The translations under genes and the position numbers were made by a program. This document shows, piece after piece, positions 1 through 9,197 of a DNA stretch of 39,268 nt (its first letter is position 1; each line of letters starts with the position of its first letter). Below the pieces are notes generated by a model that did not search any database, was not told the origin of the DNA, and saw nothing but the letters and a program-made list of their open reading frames with translations. The stretch is from the NCBI GenBank assembly GCA_031290235.1, contig JAITNX010000052.1:1-39268 (forward strand). The letters are read 5' to 3'. Source of the DNA: Synergistaceae bacterium (GTDB lineage: Bacteria; Synergistota; Synergistia; Synergistales; Synergistaceae).

Positions 1-415
1 GTATACAGGCTTTGTTTGGTCTTTGAAAAATTGGCGGAGAATAGCCCGACGATTGAGTGAGCCGCCCAGGCAACGGGCTATCAAGGGGAATATCCTACTA
101 AACTAAGTTAGCGCTTATGGGGCTTCGCCCCCAGCCCAAGGAGAAATTTTTTCCTGGTCCGGGTCGGAGTCCCAGGGATTTAAGGTGGCCAACGTAGTGC
201 GGCCTCCGCGACAGATAAACTTCCCTCGCCTCTTTCATAAAACCATCCTCTATGATATGCTTCTACAAGGAATATTGCAGAAAAAACTGTACTACATTGA
301 CTCGCCTGATGTTAAAGTTGGAGTTATGCTGGATACGTCGCTTACCGCGTCGGGCCATTCCGGCGGGGCATGGCTGAAGTGACATAACGGGTTTATTGAT
401 GGGAGGTCATAGGCT
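1..415. other. Non-coding left edge with structured inverted repeats
   Basis: No convincing gene is visible. Two interleaved inverted repeats occur: GGCGG at 33-37 with CCGCC at 62-66, and ATAGCCCG at 41-48 with CGGGCTAT at 74-81. Because the arms alternate, they could fold as an H-type pseudoknot. A compact hairpin, TGGGG with CCCCA around a CTTCGC loop, follows at 118-133, and CCTGG/CCAGG arms lie near 154-178. A weak 65-codon frame at 185-382 has no recognisable domain and no good ribosome binding site. A GGGAGGT Shine-Dalgarno at 400-406 belongs to the next gene. The structured part could be the 3' end of an RNA or of a mobile element cut by the window edge. Its identity is unknown. Confidence 0.4.
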
Positions 416-2536
416 ATGGACGATACTTTGAAGAACACTGGCGAGGCCGCTTCCAGCGTGACAGGAGGCGAGGGTATCGACTTTGACGAGCTGATGAGGA
501 AGTACGATACCGAGGCTCGGTTCCGTACGCCCCCTGGCTGGCAGATGAAACTCTTGACTTTTCTGGCGGTGGCGATGTCCTGTTTTCACTTCTATACAGC
601 TGGTATGGGGTTGCTGCCAGCTCAGAAGCAAGGCGCGGTTCATCTTGCGTTCACGCTTGTACTCGTCTTTCTGCTGTATCCCATCAAGTCCAGCATGTCA
701 AAGAACTCTAAGGTTCCGATATACGATATATCCCTTGCGATCCTGTCGGTTGTTCCGCTCGCGTACCTGGTGCAACAGATAAACGTCATAGCGATGGAGC
801 GCTCGGGCATGCCTACCACGATGGATATTGCCATGGGGTTCCTGCTGATAGCTATGCTCCTCGAGGCGACGCGGCGAATATCGAACCCCATCCTGCCATG
901 TCTCGCCGTAGCCTCGATCCTCTACTGCCTCTTCGGGCGTTTCATGCCTGAAATGATCTCTCACAGGGGCTTCAACATCGGTCGAATCATCAATCACATG
1001 TACCTTGGAACGGAGGGCATATTCGGGACACCGCTCGACGTCTCCTCGACGTTCGTCTTCATGTTTATACTGTTCGGATCGGTGCTGGAGAAGACTGGAA
1101 TGGGCAAGTTCATAATCGACCTCTCGCTCGCTCTGGCCGGTTGGTCCACAGGGGGGCCGGCAAAGGTGGCGGTCGTGGCGTCCGGACTCATGGGCACTAT
1201 CTCCGGGTCATCTGTCGCCAATGTCTGCACCACCGGGATGTTCACAATCCCACTTATGAAGAGCGTGGGTTACAAGCCGTACTTCGCCGGCGCGGTCGAG
1301 GCGGTCGCGTCAACAGGAGGTCAGATAATGCCGCCTGTGATGGGGGCTGGAGCTTTTATAATGGCCCAGTTCCTTGGGGTCGGCTATTTGGAAGTCGCCT
1401 TAGCCGCGGTAGTGCCGGCACTTCTGTACTACTTCGCTGTAATCGTACAGGTCCACTTCGAGGCGAGGCGCCTTGGACTGAAGGGACTCGCCCGCGAACA
1501 GCTGCCCAAGGTAGGCAGGCTCCTCAAGGGCAAGGGTTTTCTGCTCATACCGCTGGCAGCCATCATCTATCTGCTCATCACGGGGTTTACGCCGCTCATG
1601 GCGGCTTTTGGAGGCATCATGGTCAGCCTCGTCGTCTCCTGGGCAAATTATTTGATAGTGTTGTGCGTCGTCAGGATCGGGTTTCGCAACAAGTCAATGA
1701 CAGAGTCCCTTCTCGCCAAATTCAATGATGGGAGAAGCTCCGGCGTACGCGATCCAAAACGGGCAGAGTACGCATATCTGGAGAATGGGGCTAGGGAAGC
1801 GCTGCTCACGCCAAGGCGCATTCTGGAGGCGTTCGAGGCCGGGGCGAGGGGTTCGCTCTCAGTTGCCTGCGCCTGTGCTTGCGTTGGCATTGTGGTGGGG
1901 ATGGGCACCTTGACGGGGCTTGCTCTTCGCATAGCCGGCGCGATAGTGGCTATGGCCGGGGGAAAATTGATTCTCACGCTGTTCTTCACAATGTGCGCCA
2001 GCATACTGCTTGGGACCGGGCTGCCGACTACGGCAAACTTCATAGTGACGAGTACGATGGCCGCTCCCGCGCTGTTTAAGCTCGACGTCCCTCCGATGGC
2101 CGCTTATATGTTCGTCTTCTACTTCGGCATAGCGGCCGACCTGACTCCGCCAGTCGCGCTCGCGGCGTACGCCGGGGCCGGAATCGCTGGTACAGACCCG
2201 ATGAAGACCGGGTTTACAGCGTTCAAACTGGCTCTCGCTGGGTTCATAGTGCCGTATATTTACGTCTATAACCCGATACTGCTGTTCATAGACGCCACGC
2301 CTCTCGCCATGATACAGGCCGTGGTCACGGCTCTGATCGGAGTCTTTCTGCTGGCGATGTGTACGATAGGCCACTATAAGACGGCGCTGCCATGGTTTCT
2401 TAGACTAGTGGCGTTAGCCGGAGCCATAGGCTTGTTGGACCCTGGAACCATTACAGATGCGCTTGGCCTGGCCGTCTTAGTTGCCATACACGTGATTCAG
2501 GTCATGAGGTCTGGGGGGAAACTTTGGCGGGCCTGA
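416..2536 (+). CDS. TRAP transporter fused permease (DctQM-type 4TM/12TM fusion)
   Basis: Inner-membrane permease of a TAXI-type tripartite ATP-independent periplasmic transporter, in which the small DctQ and large DctM subunits are fused. The 706-residue length fits the fused family. After a hydrophilic N-terminus of about 45 residues, hydrophobic segments run to the C-terminus. Family-type stretches include GGPAKVAVVASGLMGTISGS near residues 243-262 and TPPVALAAYAGAG near 577-589. The ATG at 416 follows GGGAGGT at good spacing. The binding protein lies 130 bp downstream, so the two probably work together. The paralogue at 35261 shares the same stretches. Import is expected to be driven by an ion gradient. 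The substrate cannot be read from sequence; TAXI systems are often linked to organic acids or glutamate-like compounds. Confidence 0.93.
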   Translation: MDDTLKNTGEAASSVTGGEGIDFDELMRKYDTEARFRTPPGWQMKLLTFLAVAMSCFHFYTAGMGLLPAQKQGAVHLAFTLVLVFLLYPIKSSMSKNSKVPIYDISLAILSVVPLAYLVQQINVIAMERSGMPTTMDIAMGFLLIAMLLEATRRISNPILPCLAVASILYCLFGRFMPEMISHRGFNIGRIINHMYLGTEGIFGTPLDVSSTFVFMFILFGSVLEKTGMGKFIIDLSLALAGWSTGGPAKVAVVASGLMGTISGSSVANVCTTGMFTIPLMKSVGYKPYFAGAVEAVASTGGQIMPPVMGAGAFIMAQFLGVGYLEVALAAVVPALLYYFAVIVQVHFEARRLGLKGLAREQLPKVGRLLKGKGFLLIPLAAIIYLLITGFTPLMAAFGGIMVSLVVSWANYLIVLCVVRIGFRNKSMTESLLAKFNDGRSSGVRDPKRAEYAYLENGAREALLTPRRILEAFEAGARGSLSVACACACVGIVVGMGTLTGLALRIAGAIVAMAGGKLILTLFFTMCASILLGTGLPTTANFIVTSTMAAPALFKLDVPPMAAYMFVFYFGIAADLTPPVALAAYAGAGIAGTDPMKTGFTAFKLALAGFIVPYIYVYNPILLFIDATPLAMIQAVVTALIGVFLLAMCTIGHYKTALPWFLRLVALAGAIGLLDPGTITDALGLAVLVAIHVIQVMRSGGKLWRA

Positions 2537-2619
2537 GCCGCTGTCTCTCATTGAGGAAGGAGGTGCCAGCCGGCATCTAAATATATAGCCAACATGGCAA
2601 ATTAACAGAGCGTGTCTTG

Positions 2620-2625
2620 TATAAT
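2620..2625 (+). promoter_or_regulatory. Candidate -10 box before the TAXI binding protein
   Basis: A perfect TATAAT lies 40 bp before the binding-protein start, in the gap after the permease stop. No strong -35 sits at 16-18 bp. A separate promoter would allow more binding protein than permease, a common need in binding-protein transporters. This rests on motif match only. Confidence 0.4.
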
Positions 2626-2664
2626 GACAGGGGATTTTTTAATGATATGGAGGAGGAGTCAATA

Positions 2665-3621
2665 ATGGCAAAGAGAAGGATTTTGACGGTCATAGCGTTG
2701 GCGGTTGCGGCGGTTGTTGTATGCGGCACGGCGTTCGCGGCGGATGTTTTCCTTTCGATAGCGACAGGCGGCACATCGGGAACCTACTACCCGATTGGCG
2801 GAGCGATCGCTCAAGCGGTCAGCAAGGGCAGCGGCATTCAGGCCACGGCCGAGACCGGAAACGCGTCCATAGCCAACCTCAACCTGGTCGGCAACGGTGA
2901 CATAGAGGTGGCGTTCGTCCAGAATGACACGGCGTTCTGGGCTTATACGGGCAAGCTGATGTTCAAATCTCCGCTGAAGAACCTCCGCGCTATAGCGTCG
3001 CTCTACCCCGAGCACATCCAGCTCATTATAACGAAGGATTCGGCTGTGAAGACGCTGGAGGACCTGAAGGGCAAGAGAATCGGCGTCGGCGCGCCGGGTT
3101 CCGGCACTGAGGGCGACGTGCGCGCCATCTTCCAGGTGGCTGGCCTGAAGTACGGCGATATGAAGGTGGATTTCCTTGATTTCGGCGCAACGACTAGCCG
3201 CTTCAAGGACAACCAGATTGACGCTGGCTTCGTGGTGTCCGGATATCCAACCGCGTCCGTCATGGACCTCGCGACTACTAAGGACATCACCCTGCTGAGC
3301 TTCGACCCTGCGTTCCTCGAGAAGCTAAAGCAGGAGCATCCCTACTTCGTTCCGAGTTCTATCCCGGCAGGCACCTACAGAGGCGTTGACAACGAGATCA
3401 TCACCCCTGCTGTCATCGCTATCCTCGTCACACATGAGGACGTGCCGGAGGACATCATCTACAACTTCACGAAGGCCATGTTCACTAATATAGACGATAT
3501 TCACGCCTCTCACGCCAAGGGAAGAGAGATTAGCCTCGAGACGGCACTGGAAGGGTTGACTGTACCCCTGCATCCTGGCGCCGCAAAGTTCTACAAGGAA
3601 TCCGGCCTGAAGGTTAACTGA
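2665..3621 (+). CDS. TAXI-family TRAP transporter solute-binding protein
   Basis: Periplasmic receptor that captures the substrate and hands it to the fused permease encoded just upstream. The chosen ATG at 2665 follows AGGAGGAG at 2651-2658 and gives 318 residues. An earlier TTG at 2617 is rejected because it overlaps a TATAAT box and would bury the signal peptide. Residues 1-25 form a classic signal peptide (KRR, hydrophobic core, cleavage after AFA). The mature N-terminus carries the TAXI-family stretch ATGGTSGTYYPIGGA, followed by a segment near residues 110-145 containing LKGKRIGVGAPGSGTEGDVR. Family assignment is firm; the ligand is unknown. Confidence 0.94.
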   Translation: MAKRRILTVIALAVAAVVVCGTAFAADVFLSIATGGTSGTYYPIGGAIAQAVSKGSGIQATAETGNASIANLNLVGNGDIEVAFVQNDTAFWAYTGKLMFKSPLKNLRAIASLYPEHIQLIITKDSAVKTLEDLKGKRIGVGAPGSGTEGDVRAIFQVAGLKYGDMKVDFLDFGATTSRFKDNQIDAGFVVSGYPTASVMDLATTKDITLLSFDPAFLEKLKQEHPYFVPSSIPAGTYRGVDNEIITPAVIAILVTHEDVPEDIIYNFTKAMFTNIDDIHASHAKGREISLETALEGLTVPLHPGAAKFYKESGLKVN

Positions 3622-3642
3622 TATAACGTTATTAGAGGGACA

Positions 3643-4398
3643 TTGTGGCTGTCTGACGCTCTCCTGCTGATACCCTATATGGTTCTGATCGTCCTCGTCT
3701 CGTCCCCGCAGGAGGAGTGGAGGCAGGCGCGGTTCGAGTCCATGTCCGCCGCGGCGTTCCTCTGCGCCCTTCTATCGGCTCTTGCCCTGCCTTGGGGGGG
3801 CGTGCCGTTCTCTCACTATGCGGGAGTCGGTTCGTGGATTTGGCTCCCTGCCGTCGGACTCTCCTCCCTCCTTCTTGTGGGCGATGGGGCTGGGGGGTCG
3901 TTCCGGCTAGTAAAGGCCGTAGTTATTATCTGCCTCGCGGCCTTCGTCTCGACCGCGAACTGGTTCATACTGCGTCAGGGGGTTCCTGGAGGGTTCTTCA
4001 GCATCGAGGCCGCGTCGATGATTCTGCGAGTCGGCAGTGCGTGGGGCGCCGTACCCAAGGCGGCGATGGTTCTGTTTTTTATCGGCCATGTCCTGTCCTT
4101 TGCCCCGCTCTGCTCCATCAGGGGAGTCTCCGCCGGAGTGCTCGCCCTCTCGTACTCCGGTTTCCTTGTGATCACGTTCGTTCCCTTCAGCCCGGCCGGA
4201 CTTCTGGGTTTGTATCCTCCGATATCGATGGCGGCGGACGCCGCTGTGATGTTCGCGGCGTCCGTCCTCCTGGCCCGTTTCTTCTTGTACTGTCTCGGCC
4301 CTATGTTGGCGTCGTATATTGGGACAAACCGACGCCGCGCCATGCTGCCGGCGATTTTTATGGCAGCCGGGTGCTGCCTGATCCTTGCTGTATCTTAA
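3643..4398 (+). CDS. Unrecognised polytopic membrane protein of TRAP locus
   Basis: I do not recognise this 251-residue protein. It is strongly hydrophobic with about seven predicted membrane segments and short basic loops such as TNRRRAM near the C-terminus. It starts with TTG at 3643 after AGAGGGA, 21 bp beyond the binding-protein stop, so it is probably co-transcribed with the TRAP genes. It occupies a position that DUF1850 or another accessory gene often takes in TAXI loci, so a transport-accessory role is a reasonable guess, not a conclusion. Its stop lies 2 bp from the stop of the convergent M20 gene, leaving no room for a terminator. No catalytic motif is visible. Confidence 0.7.
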   Translation: MWLSDALLLIPYMVLIVLVSSPQEEWRQARFESMSAAAFLCALLSALALPWGGVPFSHYAGVGSWIWLPAVGLSSLLLVGDGAGGSFRLVKAVVIICLAAFVSTANWFILRQGVPGGFFSIEAASMILRVGSAWGAVPKAAMVLFFIGHVLSFAPLCSIRGVSAGVLALSYSGFLVITFVPFSPAGLLGLYPPISMAADAAVMFAASVLLARFFLYCLGPMLASYIGTNRRRAMLPAIFMAAGCCLILAVS

Positions 4399-4400
4399 AA

Positions 4401-5612
4401 TCAAATCGGCTCTCCGCTCCTCAGCTTCTCGATAGCCGCCAGTGCGAATGACGCCATGAGGGCAACGCCGGTTGGCAGCACGGCCTCGTCTATATTAAAC
4501 CTTGGCGAGTGATGGGAGAAGTCCGTCTCCAGCTTCGCGTTGCCGGCCCCCAGGAAGAAAAAGACGCCTGGAACCTTGTGTTGGTAATAACTGAAGTCCT
4601 CCGAGACCATCATAGCGGGAGTTTCCTCGACTTTGCCGGGGCCGACCACCAGCTCCGCTGTCTTTTTGAGCAGCTCCGTCGCCCCCTCGTGGTTGACGAC
4701 GCTCGGGTACATATACGCGACCTCGGTCTCAGCGGCGCAGCGGTAAGCTGCCGCTATTCCGTCGGCTATGCGGCGGATGCGTCCCTCCATGTTGTCGCGT
4801 ACCTCAGGGTTGAAGGATCGCAGCGTGCCCTTCAGCTCGACAGTGTTCGGGATTATGTTGAAGGCGTCTCCCGCGCGCATCTGGCCAAGGCTCACGACAG
4901 CCGTATCGATGGGGTCTATCTCGCGGCTTGTGATTGTCTGTAGGGCCGTGATGAAGTTGGCCGCGGCGATCGTAGGGTCTATCGCCTTGTGAGGCATGGC
5001 GCCATGTCCACCCCTGCCTGTGAATTTTACAATCCATGTGTCCGAGGAGGCCATCACTGGGCCGCACTTCCATTTGACGAGTCCGGCGTCAAAAAACGAC
5101 CAGAGATGAAGCCCTCCTATCACGCTCACTCCATTCAGTGCCCCAGCGTCGATGAGCTCCTGCGCGCCAGAGCGGATCCCGTGCTCCTCCGCCGGCTGAA
5201 ACAGGAAGCGGATCCTGCCAGGGATCTCGTTCTCGATGGATGAGAGCAGTTTGGCGGTCCCCAGAAGTATTGCTGCGTGTCCGTCGTGCCCGCACGCATG
5301 CATGACGCCATCCACGGTCGATCTGTAATCCACGCTGTTTTCCTCAAAGACCGGGAGCGCGTCGATATCGGCTCGAAGCGCCACGCAAGGTCCTGACGGA
5401 TCCCCGGTCAGTTCAGCAGTGACGCCCGACTCGGTCCCCCCGTACCCGCGCTTGACGTTCGACAGCCCGAGCTTGTTCAGTTCTGCCTCTATGAGCCTGC
5501 TTGTCTCCACTTCCTGCCACGCCGTCTCCGGGTGAGCGTGCAGTCTTCGTCTCAGCTCCACCGTCTCCCTTGAGATGGACTCCGCGATGTTTCTTATCCT
5601 GGCCGTATCCAT
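4401..5612 (-). CDS. M20 family amidohydrolase/peptidase (M20D type)
   Basis: Cytoplasmic metal-dependent amidohydrolase of 403 residues, the usual length for the M20D group (aminoacylase, hippurate hydrolase and aminobenzoyl-glutamate hydrolase relatives). Visible motifs are DIDALPV near 82-88, HACGHDGH at 105-112 (metal-binding Cys, His and Asp), QPAEE at 139-143 with the catalytic Glu, GLHLW near 167, and GRGGHGAMPH in the lid/dimerisation domain. It has no signal peptide. The ATG at 5612 follows AGGAGGAAAG at good spacing. It is next to a TAXI-TRAP locus and downstream of a DUF1850-like gene on the same strand, so it may cleave an N-acyl or peptide substrate imported by that transporter. 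The exact substrate is not decidable. Confidence 0.93.
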   Translation of the reverse strand: MDTARIRNIAESISRETVELRRRLHAHPETAWQEVETSRLIEAELNKLGLSNVKRGYGGTESGVTAELTGDPSGPCVALRADIDALPVFEENSVDYRSTVDGVMHACGHDGHAAILLGTAKLLSSIENEIPGRIRFLFQPAEEHGIRSGAQELIDAGALNGVSVIGGLHLWSFFDAGLVKWKCGPVMASSDTWIVKFTGRGGHGAMPHKAIDPTIAAANFITALQTITSREIDPIDTAVVSLGQMRAGDAFNIIPNTVELKGTLRSFNPEVRDNMEGRIRRIADGIAAAYRCAAETEVAYMYPSVVNHEGATELLKKTAELVVGPGKVEETPAMMVSEDFSYYQHKVPGVFFFLGAGNAKLETDFSHHSPRFNIDEAVLPTGVALMASFALAAIEKLRSGEPI

Positions 5613-6201
5613 GATCTGTCTTTCCTCCTAGGTAAATATGATTTGTCTTCGTCGTCTTTTCTGCTTTCCACCCGATCACAGGGGCCGAGGCAAGTTTCCT
5701 GACTGACGCCAAGAACGTCAGCCGCTTCGATCTGTATGCCTCGTATGCCTGAATCTCGCCGAATGGCGGCAAGGCCCAGCGGTTTTTTCCAAGCTCCTCC
5801 GTCCCTACCCTGTAGGCGATGCGGTTCATTGCCATCCTGCCGCCGCGGACTATCATCCAGGGCGGCGCCATGACGAACGACCCGTGTTCCGGCGCGGCGA
5901 ACGGCAACCCGGCGTTATGCGACTGCACCCTCTCTTCCCACGTCCATATTTCTCCGCCAATTATCCTGTACTCGTCGATTACCGGAGTGAGCTGGAGCGA
6001 GTGAACGTAGAACGTTACGAATGGTGAACCCATCCCCACCGGCGACGCAAGCAGCGCCTCGCCCCTGTCGAGTATCTCGAGGTATCCTATCGGCAGGTGG
6101 CAGATAACGACAGCGGAGCAGACGATAATAAGGACTATCCTGACCGCTGAGATAAGAGCGCTTCGGTTTTTGTCATCCCTCAAATGTTTCGGGCCCCCCA
6201 T
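5413..6201 (-). CDS. DUF1850-like membrane-anchored protein, frame overlaps M20 gene
   Basis: DUF1850 proteins accompany TAXI-TRAP transporters; their biochemical role is not established. One N-terminal membrane segment (SAVRIVLIIVCSAVVI) is followed by an extracytoplasmic domain with the family-like FYVHSLQLTPVIDEY, comparable to WIHSLEKIPWNEYY in the second locus. The homologous part ends about where the M20 ribosome binding site begins, yet the frame stays open for a further 200 bp inside the M20 gene, which is unusual. The tail may be an annotation artefact or follow a frameshift. The start is uncertain. An upstream GTG at 6252 overlaps an extended -10 box, so the ATG at 6201 is preferred; a TTG at 6183 is also possible. 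The gene is on the strand opposite its presumed TRAP partners. Confidence 0.65.
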   Translation of the reverse strand: MGGPKHLRDDKNRSALISAVRIVLIIVCSAVVICHLPIGYLEILDRGEALLASPVGMGSPFVTFYVHSLQLTPVIDEYRIIGGEIWTWEERVQSHNAGLPFAAPEHGSFVMAPPWMIVRGGRMAMNRIAYRVGTEELGKNRWALPPFGEIQAYEAYRSKRLTFLASVRKLASAPVIGWKAEKTTKTNHIYLGGKTDHGYGQDKKHRGVHLKGDGGAETKTARSPGDGVAGSGDKQAHRGRTEQARAVERQARVRGDRVGRHC

Positions 6202-6242
6202 CCGGCCGATATGTTTGCCGTTCAGTCCTCCTGTTACGGATA

Positions 6243-6248
6243 ATTTTA
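6243..6248 (-). promoter_or_regulatory. Candidate extended -10 box for DUF1850-M20 transcript
   Basis: On the minus strand the sequence reads TGCTAAAAT, an extended -10 pattern. Transcription would begin near 6236, downstream of the GTG codon at 6252, which argues for a later translation start. No clear -35 is visible. Confidence 0.35.
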
Positions 6249-6369
6249 GCACGCTCGCGCCGCAGATTGACGGCGGCGTTAAGTAAGCGCGGATTAAATC
6301 GCAAAAATGAGATTTTGTCGCTTGAGGATGCAGTGCCGGTCGATAAATCAGCCCTTCATTAAATTGGTG

Positions 6370-6378
6370 TGGTAAAAT
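6370..6378 (+). promoter_or_regulatory. Candidate extended -10 promoter for secA
   Basis: TGGTAAAAT lies 50 bp before the secA ATG in the 176-bp divergent gap and matches an extended -10 element. No consensus -35 is seen at the usual spacing. Confidence 0.45.
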
Positions 6379-6428
6379 AGCGTAGGTCGGTTTTGTACAC
6401 AGCTGTGTTCATGGAGGCGTGTTGATAA

Positions 6429-9170
6429 ATGCTAAAAGGCATATTGAAGGCATTGGGGCTCGACCCCAACGATAGACTTGTTGCGAAGTACAGGGACAGG
6501 GCGTCGGATATCGGCCTTATCGAGGGCGATGTGGAGCGGAAGTCGGACGACGATCTAAGGGACTCGGTGAATTATTTCAGAAGCAGGCTCTCTGACGGCG
6601 AGACGCTGGACGACATTTTGCCGGAGGTATTCGCCAGGGTGAGGGAGGTCTCCAGACGGACGCTTGGCCTCAGGCACTTCGATGAGCAGCTGATAGGCGG
6701 GATGGTCCTTCACGAACGAAAGATAGCCGAGATGAAGACAGGAGAGGGAAAGACACTTGTGGCGACGCTGGCTGTCGTGCTGAACGCCATCGAGGGGCTG
6801 GGGGTTCATGTTGTGACGGTCAACGACTACCTTGCGCGCCGCGATGCGGAGTGGATGTCCCCTATCTACGAGGGAATGGGGTTATCCGTCGGAGTGATAT
6901 CGCCGTTCATGGCTCCAAACGACAGGGTGGCTGCGTATAGGAACGACATAACTTACGGAACCAACAGCGAGTTCGGGTTCGACTACCTGAGGGACAATAT
7001 GGCGCACTCCACGGAGGCCCAGGTTCAGCGCGGGCACAACTATTGCATAGTGGACGAGGTGGACTCCATACTGGTTGACGAGGCCCGTACCCCGCTCATA
7101 ATATCGGGTCCGTCGGAGGACAGTTCCGAGCCGTACAAAAAGGCCGACTCAGTGGCGCGTTCGCTGCAGCTCGGGAGTGATTTCGAGATAGACGAAAAGG
7201 AGCGCAACGTAGCCTTGACGGAGGACGGCATCGCGCACTGCGAGAAACTGTTGAATCTGCCGGACCTCTTCACGGACTACGCGAACACGGAGCTCGCCCA
7301 CAAGATAACCCAGAGCCTCAAGGCGCACAACCTCTTCAAACGCGACACTCACTACGTGGTAAAGGACGGCGAGATAGTGATAGTGGACGAGTTCACCGGA
7401 CGCCTTATGGTGGGACGCAGGTACTCGGAGGGGCTGCACCAGGCCATAGAGGCGAAGGAACGGGTACAGATCGGCAGGGAAAACCAGACGCTGGCCACAA
7501 TCACCCTTCAGAATTATTTCAGGATGTACAAAAAACTCTCTGGAATGACGGGTACGGCTCTTACGGAGGCTGAGGAATTCAAGGAGATATATGGACTCGA
7601 TGTCGTGACGGTCCCCACTCACATGGAGATGGTCAGGGTCGACAACCCGGACGTGATCTACAGGACTAAGCAGGAGAAATTCAACGCGTCTGCCAACGAG
7701 ATAGAGGAGAGCTGGAAGCTGGGCCAGCCGGTGCTGGTCGGCACGTCCTCCATTGAAAACTCCGAGAGAATGAGTCGCCTGCTCAAAGCGCGAAAGATAC
7801 AGCACAACGTGCTCAACGCCAAGGTACACGACAAGGAGGCCGCCATAGTCGCCCAGGCCGGACGCCTTGGCGCTGTGACTGTCGCCACCAACATGGCTGG
7901 GCGAGGCACAGATATAGTCCTCGGCGGGAACGCGGAGTTCATGGCGCGTGAAGAGGCGGAGAAAAGAAAGATCGAGCCTGGGTCGCCCGATTACGATGAG
8001 CTGTTCGCGGAATTCAAAACAAAGTGTACGGATGAGCATAATAAAGTTGTGGAACTGGGGGGGCTGCGGATAATCGGCGTCGAAAGGCACGAGTCCCGGC
8101 GAATAGACAATCAGCTTAGGGGGCGCTCAGGCAGACAGGGAGACCCTGGCGAGAGCCGCTTCTACGTCGCGCTCGACGACGACCTTCTCCGGCTATTTGG
8201 AGGCGAGAAGGTCCAGAACATAATGACAAAGCTGGGGATGGAGGAAGGGGAGTCGATAGAGCATTCCCTTCTGAGCAGGACGATAGAGGGCGCGCAGAAG
8301 AAGGTCGAGGCCATGCACTTCGACATAAGAAAGCAGCTGCTCTCGTACGACAACGTGATGAACCAGCAGCGCGAGGCGGTCTACAGGGAGCGCGCCGGGA
8401 TATTGACGGATGAGGACATCGAGGGTCGAGTGTGGGGCATCATCGACGACACCCTCTCCGCTGTCCTTGAAAAAATATTCGAGAAGGATGATGAGCCGGA
8501 TGTCGGCGCGGCATCCCTCAAGCTCAAGTCACTCTTCGGCCATGGGATAGAGATTCATCTCAGCGGGGTGGACACGAAGGACGCGCTCTCCGAGGCGGAG
8601 GAAAAGATGCGGGCGGATCTCCGCGAGCGATTTGACAACAAAATCGCGGAGCTGGGCGGCGATGTGGCGTCAGGCCTCTTTAGATATATCCTGCTCCAGG
8701 TGCTCGACGCGAGCTGGAGAGAACATCTCCTCGGCATGGATGAGCTGAGACGCGGCATCGGCCTTCGCGCAATAGGGCAGAAGGATCCGCTGTTGGAATA
8801 TCAATTCGAGTCGTACAGTCTCTTTCAGGAGATGCTGCAGGGCGTCAGGGAAAAGGTGGCGGAGTACGCTTTCAGGGTAGCCATAGTGACGGAGGATCGC
8901 GGGCCGACCTCGAGAAGGGCAATGCACGAGAGACGGGACATGCTCCTGCTGGGGCGCTATTCCGAATCGGGCGGCGGGGAGTCCTCGTCCGATGAAGCTA
9001 AGACGAAGCCGATAAAGAGGGAGCCCAAGATCGGCAGGAATGCCCCCTGTCCATGCGGCAGTGGGAAAAAATATAAACACTGTCACGGAAGAACCCCTCA
9101 GCTTGCAAATGGGAATCAGGTCCAGGGAGGAGACATCGCCTCTTCGCCACGAGTCCCAGCCGGTGACTGA
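6429..9170 (+). CDS. secA: Protein translocase ATPase SecA
   Basis: Motor ATPase that drives unfolded precursors through SecYEG at the inner membrane. The 913-residue length is standard. Walker A MKTGEGKT is at residues 102-109, and the DEAD-like [20 protein letters not shown] block is near 208-227. NMAGRGTDI and the [11 protein letters not shown] arginine-finger region lie in the second helicase domain. The C-terminus has the zinc-binding SEC-C motif [16 protein letters not shown] near 871-886, so SecB or ribosome contact is possible. The ATG at 6429 lies downstream of GGAGGCG. All key residues appear intact. The gene probably supplies Sec export for the many signal-peptide proteins in this window, including the type II secretion clients. 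Confidence 0.98.
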   Translation: MLKGILKALGLDPNDRLVAKYRDRASDIGLIEGDVERKSDDDLRDSVNYFRSRLSDGETLDDILPEVFARVREVSRRTLGLRHFDEQLIGGMVLHERKIAEMKTGEGKTLVATLAVVLNAIEGLGVHVVTVNDYLARRDAEWMSPIYEGMGLSVGVISPFMAPNDRVAAYRNDITYGTNSEFGFDYLRDNMAHSTEAQVQRGHNYCIVDEVDSILVDEARTPLIISGPSEDSSEPYKKADSVARSLQLGSDFEIDEKERNVALTEDGIAHCEKLLNLPDLFTDYANTELAHKITQSLKAHNLFKRDTHYVVKDGEIVIVDEFTGRLMVGRRYSEGLHQAIEAKERVQIGRENQTLATITLQNYFRMYKKLSGMTGTALTEAEEFKEIYGLDVVTVPTHMEMVRVDNPDVIYRTKQEKFNASANEIEESWKLGQPVLVGTSSIENSERMSRLLKARKIQHNVLNAKVHDKEAAIVAQAGRLGAVTVATNMAGRGTDIVLGGNAEFMAREEAEKRKIEPGSPDYDELFAEFKTKCTDEHNKVVELGGLRIIGVERHESRRIDNQLRGRSGRQGDPGESRFYVALDDDLLRLFGGEKVQNIMTKLGMEEGESIEHSLLSRTIEGAQKKVEAMHFDIRKQLLSYDNVMNQQREAVYRERAGILTDEDIEGRVWGIIDDTLSAVLEKIFEKDDEPDVGAASLKLKSLFGHGIEIHLSGVDTKDALSEAEEKMRADLRERFDNKIAELGGDVASGLFRYILLQVLDASWREHLLGMDELRRGIGLRAIGQKDPLLEYQFESYSLFQEMLQGVREKVAEYAFRVAIVTEDRGPTSRRAMHERRDMLLLGRYSESGGGESSSDEAKTKPIKREPKIGRNAPCPCGSGKKYKHCHGRTPQLANGNQVQGGDIASSPRVPAGD

Positions 9171-9197
9171 TTATGATTCAGCTTCGGAGGTGACGCT

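Noticed and set aside
185-382. 65-codon frame before the first permease
   Set aside because: No good ribosome binding site, no domain and atypical composition; likely chance.
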